The position numbers were made by a program, and so were the translations under genes. 47,135 nt of DNA from Mycoplasma sp. UBA710. GTDB lineage: Bacteria > Bacillota_I > Bacilli_A > Mycoplasmatales > Metamycoplasmataceae. Location: positions 5,143-52,277 of the forward strand of contig DBMA01000008.1 in the NCBI GenBank assembly GCA_002298905.1, written 5' to 3'. Under the pieces are notes generated by a model. That model was not told the origin of the DNA. It saw nothing but the letters and a program-made list of their open reading frames with translations, and did not search any database. Shown here piece by piece: positions 10,477 through 19,158 of this stretch (position 1 is the first letter of the stretch; each line of letters opens with the position of its first letter).

Positions 10477-10502
10477 ATCATTTTGTAAAAAAATGATAAA
10501 GT
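10477..10502 (+). promoter_or_regulatory. trpS promoter with inverted repeat on the -10 box
   Basis: TGATAAAGT (10494-10502) is an extended -10 whose hexamer 10497-10502 lies six bases before the trpS ATG. An inverted repeat ATCATTTT (10477-10484) and AAAATGAT (10490-10497) overlaps its left part. It may be an operator, or a weak terminator of the upstream gene without a long T-run. Confidence 0.4.
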
Positions 10503-10508
10503 AAAACT

Positions 10509-11501
10509 ATGTTAGAAAAAATTGTTTCTGGAATTACTGCTACAGGCAAACTTACTTTAGGGAACTATATTGGTTCTATCAAAAATATGATTAAGCTTCA
10601 AAATGATTATGACCAATATATTTTTGTAGCTGATCTTCATGCTCTTACGACATATATTGATCCTAAAGAATTAATAGAGAATAAAAAAAATATTTTTGCT
10701 CTATATTTAGCTTGTGGTTTAGATCCTCAAAAAACTACTTTGTTTTTTCAATCTGATGTACCAGCTCATAGTGAATTAAATTGAATTATAACCACTATTA
10801 CTAATATGGGTGAATTATCAAGAATGACACAATTTAAAGATAAATCACAAAATATTGTCAAACAAGACAATAAAACAGAAATAATTCCAACTGGTTTATT
10901 TGTTTATCCTGCTTTGATGATTGCAGATATTATTTTATATAATCCAAAAGCAGTTCCTGTTGGCATTGATCAAAAACAACATTTGGAATTATGCCAAAAA
11001 ATTGTAAAAAGAATGAATACCAAGTATCATTTGAATTTTAATGAACCTAAACCAATTATTCCTAAAATAGGAAATAAAATTAAATCATTAGTAAATCCAG
11101 AACAAAAAATGTCTAAATCAGACAAAAATGCAAATGCTTCTATTTATTTATTAGATGATCCTGAAGTAGCTTATAAAAAAATTCAAAGAGCTATTACTGA
11201 TAGTGAAAATAAAATTTATATTTCAGAAAATAAACCTGGTGTTTTAAATTTATTAACTATTTTTGCTTCCCTAAAAGATATTTCTATAGAAGAAGCTGAA
11301 AAACACTTTAGCAACAAATCATACAAAGATTTAAAAGAAGAAGTAGGATTAGTTATAAAACAATTTTTAATTGATATTCAACAAAAATATCAATCATATA
11401 TTCAAAATATTGATGAAATAGCACAAGCAGGAGCTAAAAAAGCAAACAAAATTGCTAGTGAAAATTTATTAATTATTCAAAAAGCTTTTGGTTTGAAATA
11501 A
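10509..11501 (+). CDS. trpS: Tryptophanyl-tRNA synthetase
   Basis: Charges tRNA-Trp with tryptophan in the cytoplasm. In code 4 organisms it serves UGA as well as UGG decoding. The frame has 330 residues, normal for bacterial TrpRS, and reads through TGA at 10782. Class I signatures are present: the HIGH-like segment TGKLTLGNYIG at residues 12-22 and KMSKS at 200-204. Typical TrpRS segments FVADLHALTTY, PVGIDQKQHLELC and GELSRMTQFKDK are intact. No Shine-Dalgarno precedes ATG; the -10 box six bases upstream predicts a leaderless mRNA. The gene converges with copA, with a single base between the two stop codons. It marks the right border of the defence island. Confidence 0.97.
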
Positions 11502-11502
11502 T

Positions 11503-13503
11503 TTAAATTTTACTAATCATTGTTTTATTTCTTTTTTGACCAATTAAAGTATTTAATAATAAAACAGAAGTAGAACCTACCATTAGAATTGCTCCTAATC
11601 ATGGAGCAATTAAACCTAATATAGCCAATGGAATGCAAATAATATTAAAAATACCAGCTCAAACAAAATTGAGTTTTACTAAATTCAAAGTTTTTCTTGA
11701 TAATAAAATTGCTTTATAAACTAAATTTAGGTTATTTTCTAAAAGAGAAATATCTGCTATAGAGTTTGTTAATTCACTTCCTGAAGCATAAGCAATTCCA
11801 ATAGAAGCACTTTTAATTGCCAAAATATCATTTGTCCCATCTCCAACAAAGATAATTTTACCTTTAGTCTTAAATTCATTAATAATTTCTGCTTTTTGAT
11901 CTGGCAGAAGATCTCCATATCAATAATCAATACCTAATTGGTTAGCAATTTTTTCTACATTTTCTTTTCTATCTCCAGATAAGATAATCAATTTAATATT
12001 CATATTTTGCAAATTCTTTATTGTTTGTAAAGCATCTTTTTTAATTTGATCTTCAATTTGAAAATAACTAATTACTTCATTATTAATTGAAAAAACACTA
12101 ATACTTTTATTTTCATCAAAACTTTGTTTTTGATGAAATACATAATTATTTTCTTTAGCATATTTTAATGAAGTAATAGCATAAGTATTTTTGTTATTAG
12201 TTGCAAAGATACCTACACCTAAAATTTCTTTTACATTTTCAAATTCAATTGTTTCATTATTATCATTTGCAAAATAATTTTTAATTGCTTGAGATAATGG
12301 ATGATTAGATAAAGTTGCTAAATTATAAATATAAGAATCATATTGTTTATTTTGATTTAAATATTGAGCAACAAAAGGTTTTCCTTCTGTAATTGTTCCT
12401 GTTTTATCAAAAGCAACAAAAGATATATCATTAATCATTTCATAAATTTTAGAAGAAGAAAAAAGAATTTTATTCTTAGAAGCAATAAAAGAAGAAGAAT
12501 AAATAGCAGCCGGAGCTGCGATTCCAAAAGCACAAGGACAAGCAATTACTAGTGTAGCAACAGTATGATATAAAGCATTAGCTATAGGATTTTCATAAAC
12601 GTTATTAAAAATAGTAGGAATAGAAATTGGTAAATATAAAAGTATTAATCACAAAATAAATGTTATTAATGAAATAATTAGAACTGTTGGCAAGAAATAT
12701 TTAACAATTTTTTGACTAGTTACTTCAATTTTTGATTTATTATTCATAATTTTTTCTAATTGATTAATTATTTTATTCAAAGTTGAATCAGCGGCTAATT
12801 TAGTAACTTGGTAATAAATTAAATCACCTACATTAATACTTCCAGATAATATTAACTGATTTTTATTAATATCTCTTGGTATAGCTTCACCTAAAAGAGA
12901 AGAATAATCTAAATAAGCATGATCTGACAATAAAATACCATCAGTAGGGATAGCTTGACCTTTAGCCACTTTAACAACATCATTAAGTTGAATCTGATTG
13001 GTTTTAACTTTTTTAATTTGCTTATCTTGAACAATTTCTACTTCTTTATTTTGCAACTTTAATAATTCTTTAATTCCTAAAGATGTTTTAACTCTTAGTT
13101 TATCTTCAATTAAGTGTCCAATTCCTATGAAAAATGATAATTCATAACCAATTTCATAAAATTGCATATTTAAATTAAAAAAGTTTTTCTGCACTATTTC
13201 AATAATTGACATTATAACTGAATAGAAATAAGTTAAATGAGTAGCTACAGTAATTAAAAAATCCATTGAAAAATCCCTATTTTTCAATTGGCGATAATTG
13301 TAAAAATAATTAAACTCTAAATAAAAAACTAAAAAAGTAGCCAATAAAAACAAAATTATACTAATGATATACATATTGGGAATATGAACATGAAAAGAAT
13401 GAATGATCATGATAATCATTGCAAATAATGTTATGATTCCTTCAAATATTAGTTTTTGTTTTATATTATTCTTTAAATTTAACTTAAATTCTTTCAGCAA
13501 CAT
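11503..13503 (-). CDS. copA: Heavy-metal (copper-type) P1B ATPase
   Basis: A 666-residue membrane pump that exports a transition metal ion, probably Cu(I), using ATP. The frame is continuous with TGA=Trp. It contains N-terminal membrane helices, the actuator domain (SLLGEAIPRD in place of TGE[S/P]xP), the ion-binding CPC motif C322-P-C324 in IACPCAFG, the phosphorylation site D366-KTGT, and GDGTND at 554-559 (usually GDGxND). A C-terminal helix pair follows. No metal-binding domain is fused to the N-terminus; it is supplied as a separate small gene overlapping the start by 20 bases. The TGE glutamate of the actuator is present as GEA. Copper specificity is inferred from CPC and the CxxC partner; other soft metals are possible. 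Confidence 0.88.
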
Positions 13504-13690
13504 AACCTATTTTAGCAACCAAATCTATAATAAATTGATCGCTATATTTATTTTCATCAGCTTCTACTGATAACATTTTTTCTAATAAATTTAAAGAATA
13601 CTTAATATCTGGGTATTGTTTAAATGCTTTATCTATTTTACCAACACATGAAGCACATCTTACATTTATTTCAAATCTTCTAATATCCAT
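13484..13690 (-). CDS. Small heavy-metal-associated (HMA) domain protein, CopZ-like
   Basis: A 68-residue ferredoxin-like HMA domain with the metal-binding C-A-S-C motif (INVRCASCVGKIDKA) and the usual C-terminal Gly-Tyr (KIGYVAE). The ATG at 13690 is chosen over an upstream TTG at 13714 because AGGAAATTT precedes it at proper spacing. The stop overlaps the copA start by 20 bases in another frame, so the two are probably translationally coupled. It may be a separate metal chaperone, or the metal-binding domain that most CopA proteins carry at their N-terminus. Confidence 0.8.
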   Translation of the reverse strand: MDIRRFEINVRCASCVGKIDKAFKQYPDIKYSLNLLEKMLSVEADENKYSDQFIIDLVAKIGYVAERI

Positions 13691-13743
13691 AAATTTCCTA
13701 ACTATGTTATTCAAAATATTTATATAATTAAATTATAAATATT

Positions 13744-15708
13744 ATGAACAATAAAAAAACAAAAAATGATTTGAATCATAAAGCAATTGGGGCCATTAGA
13801 TATATAGGATTAAAAGCTATCCAAGAAGCAAAAGGTGGTCATGTAGGAATGACTATTTCTGCTGCTCCAATAACATATATATTATTTACAAAATTTATTA
13901 AAATAAATCCTGAAAATGGGAAATGAATTAATAGGGATCGTTTTGTTTTAAGCGGTGGTCATGGATCAATGAGTTTATATCCTATTTTTTATTTTGCTAA
14001 TCTTCTAACTTTAGATGATATCAAAAAATTTAAAACTGAAGATTCTAAAACTCCGGGACATCCCGAATATGAAAATAACATTGATAATTTTATTGATGCT
14101 TCTACAGGTCCATTAGGTCAAGGATTTGCAATGGCAGTTGGAATGGCGATAGCACAAAAACATATTAGTAACAAGTTAGGTAAATATTCAGATTTAATAG
14201 ATAATTTTACCTATGTTATTTGTGGAGATGGCGATTTACAAGAAGGTATTACTTATGAAGCAAGTGCTATTGCGGGTAAATATGAATTAAATAAATTAAT
14301 TGTTTTACATGACTCTAATAAATATCAATTAGATTCATCTGTTGAAAAAGTTTCTATAGAAAATTTAAAACAAAGATTTGAATCTAACAATTGAAATTAT
14401 TTAAAATGTTCTAACGATCCTAAAGAAATCGCAGCAGCAATTAAAAAAGCTCAATTAAGTAAATCAAAACCTACATTTATTGAAGTTGAAACAATAATTG
14501 CAGAAGGTTTAAAAAGTCAAAGCTCTAATAAAGGACATCATGGCGTAGTATCTAATGAAGATCTTAATGAATTTTTAAAATATCATGATTTAGATTTTAA
14601 AAATTGAAATATTGATTCTAAAATTATTGAACATTTTCAAAAAACCATTATTGAACGTGGAAATAAAGAAGTAGCAAAATGAAATAAAAAATTAGCTAAA
14701 GCAAATCAAAATAAAGAATTTAATAAATTATGAAACATACTTATTTCTTCGAAAGATTATCAACAATTATTTAATAGAATTAAAATCAAAGAAAATAATT
14801 TAGCAACTAGAGTTTATTTAAAAACATTTTTACAATCAATTAAAGATTTTAATCCATTTGTAATTGCAACATGTGCTGATTTAGTAAGCTCAACTAATGT
14901 TGCTATTACTAATGAAACTATTCTAGAAAATGGCCAATCTTTACCAATTGGAATTAGAGAATTCGCTATGGGTGCTATTGTTAATGGAATTAGTTTATAT
15001 GCAAAAGGAATTAAAGCAATTGGAGGAACTTTTTTAGTATTTTCTGATTATATAAAATCCGCAATTAGATTAGGTGCATTAATGAAGGTGCCAAGTGTTT
15101 ATGCTTTTACTCATGATTCCTATTTAGTTGGTGGTGATGGGCCCACACATCAGCCATATGATCAATTACCCATGTTAAGAGCTATAGAAAATTTAAATGT
15201 ATATCGTCCTGCTGATGAAGAAGAATTGAGATATTTTTTAGGTGTAGCTTTTAATTCATCACCAGATTCAAGTGCAATTATTTTATCTAGACAAAATATT
15301 AAATCGCTAAATAGTAAGATGAAATATTCAGATTTAGAAAAAGGAATTCACATTGTTAAAGATTGCAAAAATCCTGATTATATTATTGCAGCATCTGGTT
15401 CAGAAGTTCAATTAGCACTTGAAATATCTCAAAGTATTAATAACATTAGAATTATTTCTATTCCTTGCTTAGATCTTGCAACAAAAATGAGTAAAAAAGA
15501 AAAAAATAAGTATTTTAAAGCGAAAAAATTATTTTTAACTATAGAAGCTTCTGCTGATTATAAATGATTTGCTTTACATTTGAATTCTCAAAATAATGAG
15601 CACATAGGGGCTTATACATTTGGTAAATCAATGGATGGAGAGATTTTATATAGTCAAAAAGGATTTAACAAGCAATCAATATTAAAATTATTAAAAAAAT
15701 ATAAATAA
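13744..15708 (+). CDS. tkt: Transketolase
   Basis: Thiamine diphosphate enzyme of the pentose phosphate pathway, moving two-carbon units between sugar phosphates. It has 654 residues, typical length, with TGA=Trp. Motifs in order: GGHVGMTISAAP (N-terminal His), GHPEYENN, ASTGPLGQGFAMAVGMA, the diphosphate-binding CGDGDLQEG, NKGHHG, then PIGIREFAMGAIVNG and VGGDGPTHQPYDQL in the pyrimidine domain. ATG is preceded by AT-rich DNA with TATAAT (13723-13728) and TATAAA (13734-13739), so the leader is nine bases or none, and no Shine-Dalgarno is seen. It is divergent from the HMA gene. With rpe further along, it provides part of the non-oxidative pentose route that feeds nucleotide synthesis. Confidence 0.96.
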
Positions 15709-16017
15709 TTTCATTTATTTTTTGTAATTAATGTAAATTAAAGATCAATAAAAAATCAAATTTAATAACAATTATTATAATTATCATCTAAAAATTTTGT
15801 TAGATATATCATTTAATTTTGAGTTATACACATAAATTAAATATAAATAAAAATAAATTTATTAAAAATTTAAACTATTTATAGTGTGATATAATTGATA
15901 GATGGATGAATTTTGATTTTATTTAATTTAAAAACATTTAGATTAAAAATATTTAAACTAAATAAAATTGAATAAAATTAAAAATCCAAAATAAAATTAG
16001 GAGAGAAAATCCATACT
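15709..16017 (+). promoter_or_regulatory. 309-base AT-rich intergenic region with lipoprotein promoter
   Basis: No frame or RNA gene is visible. It holds an extended -10 (TGATATAAT, hexamer 15890-15895) with start expected near 15902, which leaves a leader of about 116 bases before the lipoprotein. A second TATAAT is at 15776-15781. A Shine-Dalgarno AGGAGAG (15999-16005) precedes ATG 16018. No stable terminator was seen after transketolase. Confidence 0.5.
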
Positions 16018-18207
16018 ATGAAAAAAAATTTAGTTTTATCTATTACAAGCATTTCGTCAATGTTAGCTATTGTTCCTTTAGCAACAGTTAGTTGTGGAAA
16101 TACTTTAACAAGCTCAGAAGAAAAACCAGTAGTTACTCCTGAACAAAAACCAGTAGAACCTTCAACCCCTTCTACAAAACCTGAACAAAAACCAGTAGAT
16201 CCTGTTGCTCCTTCTACAAAACCTGAACAAAAACCAGTAGAACCTGTTACTCCTTCTACTAAACCTGAACAAAAACCAGTAGAACCTTCAACTCCTTCTA
16301 CAAAACCTGAGGTAAAACCAGTAGAACCTGTAATTCCCTCTACTAAACCAGGAACATCAATTAGTTCTGTAAAAGTAATTTCAAATAAAGATAAATTTGA
16401 AGTACAAATAACAGGTGAAAATTTAAGTCAAAATAATTCTAATTACATTTTTACAAATGATAAATTAGGAACAAAATATATGAACTTAGATCAATCAAAA
16501 TCTAATTCATCTAATATTGTTTTATATACTGAAGATTTTGCTTTTCAAAATAAAACATGAAAAGTTGAAATGAAAAATGATCAAACTTCAAGTTGAACAA
16601 ACTTAGGAACTTTAACATTTTCAGATATGATAATAGAACAAAATCTTAATAAGTATGTTAAATATTTATATAATGGTGTAATTAATTACAATAAATCATT
16701 AAAAGAAAGTATGACTACATACAAAAGATATGAAGAAATTTATCATTTACTTTCTTCTCCTGAAAATAAAATTACAAAATTGAATAATAATATATCAATA
16801 GTTACAAACAATATTGAAGTTAACTATAACAATATATCAAATAATTCAAGTACATTTGAATATAGTGTTTATTTTAGCATCAATTACAGAATAATGCAAA
16901 ATGGAAAAGTTCTAGAAGGATTTAATTATATCTACAACAATCCAAATCCTATTAATGATGCAATTAGTAATTGAGAATATGTAACAAATGATGGAATTGT
17001 TATTAAAGATAATAAAATCATTGGTTATAGAGGAACATCAAAAGAAATTAATATTCAAGAAAAATATGAAATTGTTAATGAATATGGAAGATTTGTTACA
17101 GACACAATAACAGAAATTGCAGATGGAGCTTTTGAAAACAAAGGACTTTCTAAAGTTAATTTAGCAAGAACTATAACTAAAATTGGTAACAGAGCTTTTA
17201 AAGATAATTACATAGGAAGTATTTCATTCTTTAGCTCTTTAGCATCAATAGGTGAAAGTTGTTTTGAAAACAACTGAATATTAGAAGTTGATTTTAGAAA
17301 TACAAAAATATCTCATATTCCAAATAATGCATTTGCTAATAATAGATTATGTGAAGTATATTGAGATAATACAATTAAATCATTAGGGGAAGGGTCTTTC
17401 CAAAACAACTATATTTCTAGAATTGATTTTAGACCAACATGAATAAAAACAATTTCAAAAAATGCATTCTATCACAATTTAATTGAAGATCTAAATTGAG
17501 ATTCAAAAATTTTTGTTGTAGAAGAATCAGCTTTTGATACTAACCGTTTAAAAACAGTTGATTTCTCAAAAACAAATATTAGAACTGTTTCTAAAAAATC
17601 ATTTAGAAATAATTGAATTGAAAATATTGAAATAAGCAGTATTCAAACAATTGAAGATTATGCTTTTGAAAGTAATAGAATAAAATCATTAAACTTTAAC
17701 AATGCAATTAATTTATCAAGTATCGGAATTGGTTCATTTAAAACTAATAAAATTCAGTCAATTAATTGAAATCAAAAAATTACAAATGTTCCAAGTGAAG
17801 CATTTATGTATAACAATTTAACAAATGATAATTTAAATTTAGTAAATACAAAAATAGAAAATATTGGTGAATTTGCATTCGGATATAATGATTTAAAATT
17901 TAATATTAATGGCGAAAAACCTGAAAATATTATTCACTTACCAGAATCTATTAGAATAATCGAAAAAGGTGCTTTCCAATCTAAAGAAATATTTATTACT
18001 GTATTTGATCAAGGTTCAAAACTTGAATACGATTTATTTGATATTAATGGAAATGCAGACAAATTCTGAAATCAAGTTATTACTATAAACCGTCTTTCAG
18101 CTACTCATGTTCTTTATCCAAATGCATCATGATATAAAGAACACTGAAATAAATGAAGTTTTAATTGATATTTAATGGATACAAATGGTAAAGGAAGATT
18201 GCTATAA
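16018..18207 (+). CDS. Surface lipoprotein with proline-rich repeats and BspA-like leucine-rich repeats
   Basis: A 729-residue predicted lipoprotein. The signal peptide (MKKN charged start, hydrophobic core) ends in the lipobox ATVSC, so Cys26 would be lipidated and the protein anchored outside the membrane; SCGN after the signal is common in mycoplasmas. Residues 42-111 are five 14-residue proline/lysine/glutamate repeats, which form a stalk. Residues about 115-350 are a globular part of unknown type. From about 360 to 660 there are some 11-12 repeats of the treponemal/BspA LRR_5 type (IxxIxxxAFxxNxIxxIxF pattern), usually involved in host or matrix binding. TGA=Trp occurs repeatedly. It has its own promoter and is followed by a strong terminator. 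Adhesin function is inferred from architecture. Confidence 0.85.
16141..16350 (+). repeat. Five tandem 42-base repeats in lipoprotein gene
   Basis: Five adjacent in-frame copies of exactly 42 bases (starts 16141, 16183, 16225, 16267, 16309), each encoding EQKPVxPxxPSTKP. Copies 1-4 are nearly identical at the DNA level; the fifth (EVKPVEPVIPSTKP) has drifted. Copy number changes by recombination would alter stalk length without shifting the frame. Confidence 0.95.
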
Positions 18208-18261
18208 ACCATTCTTAATATTAAATAATAGAAATAATCTTTCATTTAAATAAGAAGAGAT

Positions 18262-18291
18262 AAAAAAACAAATTATTTAATTTGTTTTTTT
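18262..18291 (+). terminator. Rho-independent terminator, probably bidirectional
   Basis: Thirteen-base stem (AAAAAACAAATTA, two-base loop, matching arm) ending in a T-run on the + strand, with an A-run at the left that acts as a T-run on the minus strand. It sits between the lipoprotein gene and the minus-strand tRNA cluster and can end both transcripts. Confidence 0.85.
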
Positions 18292-18372
18292 ATTTTCCCT
18301 AATAATCTATGATTAAAATAAAAAATACAACTTTATACCTTATATAAAATTGTATTTGATCATATTTTGATA

Positions 18373-18456
18373 TGGTGCGCGAGGAGGGACTCGAACCCTC
18401 ACACCAAAGGCACAAGTGCCTAAAACTTGCGTGTCTGCCAATTTCACCACTCGCGC
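18373..18456 (-). tRNA. tRNA-Leu (anticodon UAG)
   Basis: Cloverleaf with an extended variable arm and encoded CCA. Acceptor GCGCGAG pairs with the 3' CTCGCGC. The anticodon stem CAAGT/ACTTG encloses loop TTTAGGC, giving UAG. It is the last gene of the six-tRNA cluster. Confidence 0.95.
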
Positions 18457-18527
18457 AATTTAATCACAATAATTCAAGATAAATGTTTTAATTAAATTTT
18501 AATAAATATGGTGTTGTTTTCAACAAA

Positions 18528-18603
<76 letters not shown>

Positions 18604-18605
18604 AA

Positions 18606-18681
18606 TGGTGCCGTTTATAGGACTTGAACCTACGACCTACTGATTACAAGTCAGTTGCTCTGCCAACTGAGCTAAAACGGC
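18606..18681 (-). tRNA. tRNA-Thr (anticodon UGU)
   Basis: 76-base cloverleaf including CCA. The anticodon stem ACTGA/TCAGT encloses loop CTTGTAA, giving UGU. Only two bases separate it from tRNA-Lys. Confidence 0.96.
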
Positions 18682-18682
18682 A

Positions 18683-18758
18683 TGGTGGAAGTTAAGGGAC
18701 TCGAACCCATGACCCTTGCCTTGTAAGGGCAATGCTCTCCCAACTGAGCTAAACTTCC
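18683..18758 (-). tRNA. tRNA-Val (anticodon UAC)
   Basis: 76-base cloverleaf including CCA. The anticodon stem TTGCC/GGCAA encloses loop CTTACAA, giving UAC. A single base separates it from tRNA-Thr. Confidence 0.96.
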
Positions 18759-18764
18759 TAAAAA

Positions 18765-18840
18765 TGGTGACCTATACGGGACTCGAACCCGTGAATCCAT
18801 GGATGAAAACCATGTGTGTTGACCGCTTCACCAATAGGCC
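18765..18840 (-). tRNA. tRNA-Glu (anticodon UUC)
   Basis: 76-base cloverleaf including CCA. The anticodon stem CATGG/CCATG encloses loop TTTTCAT, giving UUC. Acceptor has a G-U pair at the second position. Confidence 0.95.
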
Positions 18841-18843
18841 AAA

Positions 18844-18918
18844 TGGCGCCGACAACAAGGATTGAACTTGTGACCCACTGGTTAACAGCCAGTTGCTCTA
18901 CCGCTGAGCTATGTCGGC
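18844..18918 (-). tRNA. tRNA-Asn (anticodon GUU)
   Basis: 75-base cloverleaf including CCA. The anticodon stem ACTGG/CCAGT encloses loop CTGTTAA, giving GUU. It is the first gene of the minus-strand cluster Asn-Glu-Val-Thr-Lys-Leu; the promoter must lie in the gap 18919-19030, but no clear box was identified. Confidence 0.95.
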
Positions 18919-19032
18919 AATTCTAAGATAGTAATATTTTAATACAAAAAATTTAAAATTAAATAATTATTAAAATGTTTTTTTATTATAAACAAAAATT
19001 TAATAAATTTATGAAAAAAGTTATAAAAAAAG

Positions 19033-19041
19033 TGTTAAAAT
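19033..19041 (+). promoter_or_regulatory. Extended -10 promoter of rpoBC
   Basis: TGTTAAAAT is an extended -10 (hexamer 19036-19041) in the gap between the tRNA cluster and rpoB. Expected start is near 19048, giving a leader of about 110 bases. No strong -35 is visible. Confidence 0.5.
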
Positions 19042-19052
19042 ACATTAACTTA

Positions 19053-19127
19053 TTATTTTAAAAATTAAAATAAACATTGAGAGGAAAAAGAAAAAACACT
19101 AAAAAAGAGTTGTTATTTCTTTTTTTA
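19053..19127 (+). promoter_or_regulatory. rpoB leader with two hairpins, one attenuator-like
   Basis: The untranslated leader has a hairpin TTATTTTAA/TTAAAATAA (19053-19073). A second stem, AAAAAAGA (19101-19108) with TCTTTTTT (19118-19125), is followed by two more T. The second looks like an intrinsic terminator placed ahead of the gene, so it could attenuate rpoBC. Both stems are almost pure A-T and individually weak. Confidence 0.35.
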
Positions 19128-19158
19128 TATTTCTTTGTTTATTAGCAAGGGGTATTGA

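Noticed and set aside
12364..12552. Plus-strand Arg/Ser-rich frame inside copA
   Set aside because: Complement of the conserved CPC-DKTGT region of the ATPase; composition is an artefact of the opposite strand.
16141..16350. Regularly spaced repeats resembling a CRISPR array
   Set aside because: The units are directly tandem with no spacers, in frame, and encode a proline-rich stalk; no cas genes are present.
17110..17990. Possible DNA-level tandem repeats behind the stalk region
   Set aside because: Similarity is at protein level (leucine-rich repeat pattern) and too diverged in DNA to count as a nucleotide repeat.
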